Source: Marixanthomonas ophiurae (GTDB lineage: Bacteria > Bacteroidota > Bacteroidia > Flavobacteriales > Flavobacteriaceae). From it: 64,000 nt of DNA. The notes under the pieces were generated by a model that did not search any database, was not told where the DNA came from, and worked only from the letters and a program-made list of their open reading frames with translations. The translations under genes and the position numbers were made by a program. The stretch covers positions 868,001 through 932,000 of the forward strand of contig NZ_QVID01000002.1 of NCBI RefSeq assembly GCF_003413745.1. The letters run 5' to 3'. Positions 60,590 through 64,000 of this stretch are shown piece by piece. The stretch's first letter is position 1, and the number at the start of each line of letters is the position of its first letter.

Positions 60590-61054
60590 ATGAAACTATA
60601 TAAATTACACACCAAACAAAATGTGCCGATATCAAAAGAAGAAGCCTGGGAGTTTCTTTCAGCACCACAAAACCTGAAGGTAATCACTCCAGATTACATG
60701 GGTTTTACTATTCTCTCTGGTGTAGATAAATCTATGTATCCCGGTCAAATAATTGAGTATATCGTTACACCTATTTTAGGTATTAAAACAAAATGGGTAA
60801 CCGAAATAACACACGTTAAAAACCTTGAGTATTTTGTGGATGAACAACGTTTTGGCCCCTACTCGCTTTGGCATCATAAACACTTTATAAAAGAAATTGA
60901 TGGCGGGGTTGAAATGGAAGATATCGTTCACTACAAACTTCCTATGGGTTTTCTGGGCCAAATAGCACACCCCTTTTTGGTAAAGCCTAAATTAGATGAA
61001 ATTTTTGACTACCGCAGAAATAAGCTTACGGAGCTTTTCGGCGAAATAAAATAA
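60590..61054 (+). CDS. SRPBCC family (START-like) protein
   Basis: 154 residues. The helix-grip fold order is visible: MKLYKLHTKQNVPISKEEAW, EFLSAPQNLKVITPDYMGFT, GQIIEYIVTPILGIKTKWVT, then FVDEQRFGPYSLWHHKHFIK and MEDIVHYKLPMGFLGQIAHP. Such proteins bind hydrophobic ligands; the precise function is unknown. Bacteroidota copies are regularly found just before a photolyase gene, as here (12 bp), so a link with DNA repair or light response is possible but not demonstrated. Confidence 0.85.
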   Translation: MKLYKLHTKQNVPISKEEAWEFLSAPQNLKVITPDYMGFTILSGVDKSMYPGQIIEYIVTPILGIKTKWVTEITHVKNLEYFVDEQRFGPYSLWHHKHFIKEIDGGVEMEDIVHYKLPMGFLGQIAHPFLVKPKLDEIFDYRRNKLTELFGEIK

Positions 61055-61066
61055 TAACGTTTTACA

Positions 61067-62371
61067 ATGCAAGATAAATTAAATATCTTTTGGTTTAGAA
61101 GAGATTTGCGTCTTGACGATAATATAGGTTTTTATAAAGCACTACACGGTAAATATCCCGTACTGCCTATTTTTATTTTTGATTCTGAAATTTTAGAAGA
61201 ATTACCAAAGGATGATGCTCGCGTCACTTTTATATTTGAAGAACTTCAAAAAATGCGTAATACGCTTCAGGAACACGATAGCAGTATTGCCATCTACCAT
61301 GGTAAACCAAAAGCAGTTTTTAAACAAATTTGTTCAGAATTCAATGTACAAAACGTTATAACCAACCACGATTATGAGCCTTATGCCATTAAACGTGATA
61401 AGGAAGTAAAAGAATTTTTTTCAGAAAAAAATATTGAACTCTATACATTTAAAGATCAAGTTATCTTTGAAAGAGATGAAATCGTAAAAAGCGACGGTGA
61501 TCCCTATGTGGTATATACACCCTATATGAAAGTTTGGAAAAACACTTTCAATGCTGATACGCATCTTAAAATATATTACACTAATGAGCATTTAAAAAAC
61601 CTCGTACAACACTCCCGCTTGCCCAATTTAAGCTTAAGTGATATAGGTTTTAAAAAATCCTCCATAGAAATACCAGATTACGATGCTACACCCACTACCA
61701 TTCAGCAATATAAAAGCAAACGGAATTTTCCAGCTGAAGATGCAACATCACATTTAGGTCCACATCTTCGTTTTGGAACAGTGAGCATTCGAAAAATGAT
61801 AAAAAAAGCCATTGCTGAAAAAAATGAAACTTTCTGGCAAGAATTAATCTGGCGGGAATTCTTTATGCAAATACTTTGGCATTTTCCTGAAACAGTTGAC
61901 ACCGCTTTTAGAAAAAAATACGACCGCGTAGAATGGCGTAACAATAAAAAAGAGTTTGAGCTTTGGAAACAAGGCAAAACCGGATACCCAATGGTTGATG
62001 CTGGAATGCGGCAATTAAACCAATCTGGTTATATGCACAATCGAGTACGGATGGTCGTTGCTAGTTTTTTATGTAAACACCTTTTAATAGATTGGCGTTG
62101 GGGTGAAGCTTATTTTGCTGAAAAATTATTAGATTTTGAACTTGCAAGCAATGTAGGTAACTGGCAATGGGCAGCAGGAAGCGGTGTGGATGCGGCACCG
62201 TATTTTAGAATATTTAATCCTACTACTCAAATTGAAAAATTTGATAAAGACGAAAAATACATCAAACATTGGATATCGGAATATGATACTGATACCTACC
62301 CAGATAAAATGGTTGACCACAAAGAAGCTCGGGAACGTGCTTTAGCTACTTATAAAAAAGCTATTTCTTAA
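61067..62371 (+). CDS. phr: deoxyribodipyrimidine photolyase / cryptochrome family
   Basis: 434 residues. N-terminal antenna-binding Rossmann domain begins NIFWFRRDLRLDDNIGFYKA. The C-terminal FAD domain has the photolyase signature region WQELIWREFFMQILWHFPE, then WKQGKTGYPMVDAGMRQLNQ, GYMHNRVRMVVASFLCKHLL, and LASNVGNWQWAAGSGVDAAP with the conserved Trp residues. Class I CPD photolyases repair UV-induced cyclobutane dimers using blue light; a (6-4) or cryptochrome role cannot be excluded. Slightly short for the family, mainly in the N-terminal domain. Probably in operon with the SRPBCC gene. Confidence 0.9.
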   Translation: MQDKLNIFWFRRDLRLDDNIGFYKALHGKYPVLPIFIFDSEILEELPKDDARVTFIFEELQKMRNTLQEHDSSIAIYHGKPKAVFKQICSEFNVQNVITNHDYEPYAIKRDKEVKEFFSEKNIELYTFKDQVIFERDEIVKSDGDPYVVYTPYMKVWKNTFNADTHLKIYYTNEHLKNLVQHSRLPNLSLSDIGFKKSSIEIPDYDATPTTIQQYKSKRNFPAEDATSHLGPHLRFGTVSIRKMIKKAIAEKNETFWQELIWREFFMQILWHFPETVDTAFRKKYDRVEWRNNKKEFELWKQGKTGYPMVDAGMRQLNQSGYMHNRVRMVVASFLCKHLLIDWRWGEAYFAEKLLDFELASNVGNWQWAAGSGVDAAPYFRIFNPTTQIEKFDKDEKYIKHWISEYDTDTYPDKMVDHKEARERALATYKKAIS

Positions 62372-62473
62372 AATTTAGTGTAAGAATATTCTTAATTAAT
62401 TACACTTTATCGGATTTTTATATATATTTATCGAATATTCTGATAATTAATAGTTTACATAACCCCCAAATCA

Positions 62474-62716
62474 ATGCTTATGGAAACGTTAGCCAATGAA
62501 TTCACCAATGGTGAAATCAAAGTGACTTTTAACCCAAACAAATGCATCCATGCTGAAAAATGTGCTCAAGAACTTTCTGAAGTTTTCCGGACTTCGGTAA
62601 TTCCTTGGATTAATTTAGATGGTGCTGACACCGAACGTATTATCAAACAAATACGTAAATGCCCCTCGGGGGCACTCAATTTTTGTTATAATGAAAAAGA
62701 GCATGTTGTTAAATAA
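62474..62716 (+). CDS. YjdI-like mono-cluster Fe-S protein
   Basis: 80 residues. EIKVTFNPNKCIHAEKCAQE gives two Cys (about 27 and 33) in the C-x(5)-C arrangement, and RKCPSGALNF near residue 64 gives a third Cys. This matches the small Fer4_19/YjdI-type proteins, which probably carry a single iron-sulfur cluster. The role in the cell is unknown. Two starts are possible: ATG 62474 and ATG 62480 (METLANEF); both give nearly the same protein. Confidence 0.8.
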   Translation: MLMETLANEFTNGEIKVTFNPNKCIHAEKCAQELSEVFRTSVIPWINLDGADTERIIKQIRKCPSGALNFCYNEKEHVVK

Positions 62717-62736
62717 ATTTTAATTAGGTGTAAAAT

Positions 62737-62768
62737 TTGGGTTATTTGAAACAATTTTTCTACTCTTG
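62737..62768 (+). promoter_or_regulatory. possible Bacteroidota promoter upstream of the coiled-coil protein gene
   Basis: TTG at 62737-62739, 21 bases, then TACTCTTG at 62761-62768, one mismatch from TAnnTTTG; 37 bases before the ATG at 62805. Confidence 0.4.
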
Positions 62769-62804
62769 CGGTGTTAAATAACAAACAAACCGAACAAAAT
62801 TACC

Positions 62805-63398
62805 ATGAAGAAACATTTAGTAACCCTACTCCCCTTGCTTTTATGTACCGTAATCCTCTTTGCCCAAGAAAATCCCCAAACTGAGGCAAAGGATAATAGT
62901 ATAGAAGGACAGTTTAAAGATGTGGTTGACGAATCGAACAATTACCAAGAATATAAGGTAATTAAAAAGTACCAGATCAATCAACTTCGTAAAAACATTT
63001 TAGATTCAATTTCAGCTTTAGAGTCTAAAATAGCAACTTCAAAAACTGAAATTGACCAAAAAGCAACACAAATTGATTCGCTTACGAGCCAATTAAAAAC
63101 CACAAAAGAAAATCTTTCCGTTTCCAAAGAAAAAGAAAATGGTATTTCGATTTTAGGAATTCTAACCCAAAAAGCTACCTATAACACCATTATGTGGTCC
63201 ATAATTGTATTATTGTTGGTTGGGCTGGCATTTATTTTTTACAAGTTCAAAAATAGCCATAAAGTTACCAAAGACTCTCAACTAAAATTGGCAGAGACCG
63301 AAATGGAACTCGAAACCAATCGTCAAAAATCTTTGGAGCGAGAGCAAAAGCTACGACGCAAATTACAGGACGAGGTTAATAAAAACCGAAGTAAATAA
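62805..63398 (+). CDS. coiled-coil membrane protein of unknown function
   Basis: 197 residues. Signal peptide (MKKHLVTLLPLLLCTVILFAQ), then a coiled coil at about 60-108 (ILDSISALESKIATSKTEID, IDSLTSQLKTTKENLSVSKE), a membrane helix at about 127-145 (TIMWSIIVLLLVGLAFIFY), and a second, cytoplasmic charged helix (KLAETEMELETNRQKSLERE). It resembles tRNA (guanine-N1)-methyltransferase-annotated Bacteroidota proteins by layout only; no enzyme motif is visible. Convergent with murA through a strong terminator. Confidence 0.75.
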   Translation: MKKHLVTLLPLLLCTVILFAQENPQTEAKDNSIEGQFKDVVDESNNYQEYKVIKKYQINQLRKNILDSISALESKIATSKTEIDQKATQIDSLTSQLKTTKENLSVSKEKENGISILGILTQKATYNTIMWSIIVLLLVGLAFIFYKFKNSHKVTKDSQLKLAETEMELETNRQKSLEREQKLRRKLQDEVNKNRSK

Positions 63399-63408
63399 AA
63401 TTAGAAAA

Positions 63409-63427
63409 GCCGCGATTGATTCGCGGC
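63409..63427. terminator. bidirectional intrinsic terminator
   Basis: Perfect 7-bp stem GCCGCGA / TCGCGGC with a 5-base loop, A4 before and T6 after, between two convergent genes. Confidence 0.85.
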
Positions 63428-63456
63428 TTTTTTAATTCTTTAACTTAGAAGTTTTA

Positions 63457-64000
63457 TTATTCTATTCGGGTAATCTTAGCTCCTATTCTACGCAATCGTT
63501 CATCAATGTTTTCGTAACCACGATCTATCTGTTCAATATTATGGATTGTCGAGGTACCTTTAGCAGAAAGTGCTGCAATTAATAATGAAATTCCAGCACG
63601 GATGTCTGGAGATACCATAGTCGTCGCCTTAAGAGTCGATTTAAAATTATGACCAATTACTGTAGCTCTGTGCGGGTCGCACAAGATAATTTTAGCGCCC
63701 ATATCAATCAATTTATCCACAAAGAACAAACGGCTTTCAAACATTTTCTGATGTATTAACACACTTCCTTTTGCCTGAGTACACATTACAAGAACAATAC
63801 TCAACAAATCTGGTGTAAAGCCTGGCCAAGGCGCATCTGCAACAGTTAAAATAGAACCGTCTATATATCCTTGTATTTCATATTCTTCTTGAGCAGGAAT
63901 GTAAATATCATCATCTTTTTTTTCAAGAGTTATTCCTAATTTCCGGAAGGTATCGGGTATTAACCCTAAGTTTTCCCAACTTACATCTTTAATAGTCAGT
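63457..64000 (-). CDS. murA: UDP-N-acetylglucosamine 1-carboxyvinyltransferase, partial (N-terminus beyond right edge)
   Basis: The frame is open from the window edge to the stop at 63457, giving about 180 C-terminal residues. TVADAPWPGFTPDLLSIVLV is the strongly conserved MurA segment; LIHQKMFESRLFFVDKLIDMGAKI, ILCDPHRATVIG, and SPDIRAGISLLIAALSAKGTSTI, HNIEQIDRGYENIDERLRRIGAKI follow, as in all MurA enzymes. MurA transfers enolpyruvate from PEP to UDP-GlcNAc, the first committed step of peptidoglycan synthesis, in the cytoplasm. The catalytic Cys and the start are outside the window. Confidence 0.95.
   Translation of the reverse strand, partial: LTIKDVSWENLGLIPDTFRKLGITLEKKDDDIYIPAQEEYEIQGYIDGSILTVADAPWPGFTPDLLSIVLVMCTQAKGSVLIHQKMFESRLFFVDKLIDMGAKIILCDPHRATVIGHNFKSTLKATTMVSPDIRAGISLLIAALSAKGTSTIHNIEQIDRGYENIDERLRRIGAKITRIE

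Noticed and set aside
62382-62393. AAGAATATTCTT palindrome after the photolyase gene as an operator
   Set aside because: A single AT-rich palindrome with no second copy; it may be a weak terminator or chance.

Overview
The window reads as a chromosome segment of a member of the Bacteroidota, most likely a marine-type Flavobacteriaceae. The evidence is AT-rich DNA, TonB/STN outer-membrane receptors, DUF4249 lipoproteins, type IX secretion (Por) tails, a CcsBA fusion, DUF6266 and DUF2911 proteins, and promoters of the TTG-N20-TAnnTTTG type. No tRNA, rRNA, CRISPR array, transposase or integrase was recognised.

Layout. 1-6.5 kb (minus strand): TonB receptor / DUF4249 lipoprotein / MG2-plug operon, cut by the left edge. 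6.7-32.1 kb: mostly core genes, including a geranylgeranyl-reductase-like oxidoreductase, ArsC-like protein, OMP, fumarase, CcsBA, truncated haemoglobin, a Crp/Fnr regulator, DUF2520, KdsC-like phosphatase, UbiA-like prenyltransferase, Maf, MscS, PIG-L deacetylase, a sodium:solute symporter with a coupled 36-aa membrane peptide, and an esterase. 32.2-33.2 kb: DUF6266 protein, then a non-coding stretch with an 11-bp tandem repeat. 33.25-46.1 kb: a same-strand array of twelve gene cassettes. 46.2-54.1 kb: accessory genes (FG-GAP/T9SS protein, small membrane protein, beta-lactamase-like hydrolase, MepB). 54.2-64 kb: glycosyltransferase, T9SS LRR-like protein, DUF4256, DinB, DUF2911, SRPBCC plus photolyase, a YjdI-like Fe-S protein, and murA cut by the right edge.

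The main discovery candidate is the array at 33.25-46.1 kb. Each cassette starts with a ~10-base word beginning GTT, carries one or two plus-strand genes that nearly fill it, and ends with the reverse complement of its own word ending AAC, followed by a 100-200 bp spacer able to fold into a long hairpin. The words differ from cassette to cassette but match within a cassette. This is the logic of integron cassettes and attC sites (R' at the cassette start pairs with R'' at its end in the excised circle). The words are, however, longer than and different from the classical GTTRRRY core, and no integrase is visible. The cargo includes TIR, HNH-DGQHR and AbiTii-SEFIR proteins, which suggests anti-phage content, plus lipoproteins, membrane proteins and hydrolases of unknown role. 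One cassette has mismatched ends, two use a TTG start codon that lies in the conserved leader next to the site, one gene terminates inside the site, and a decayed solitary cassette lies at 29.5-30.5 kb.
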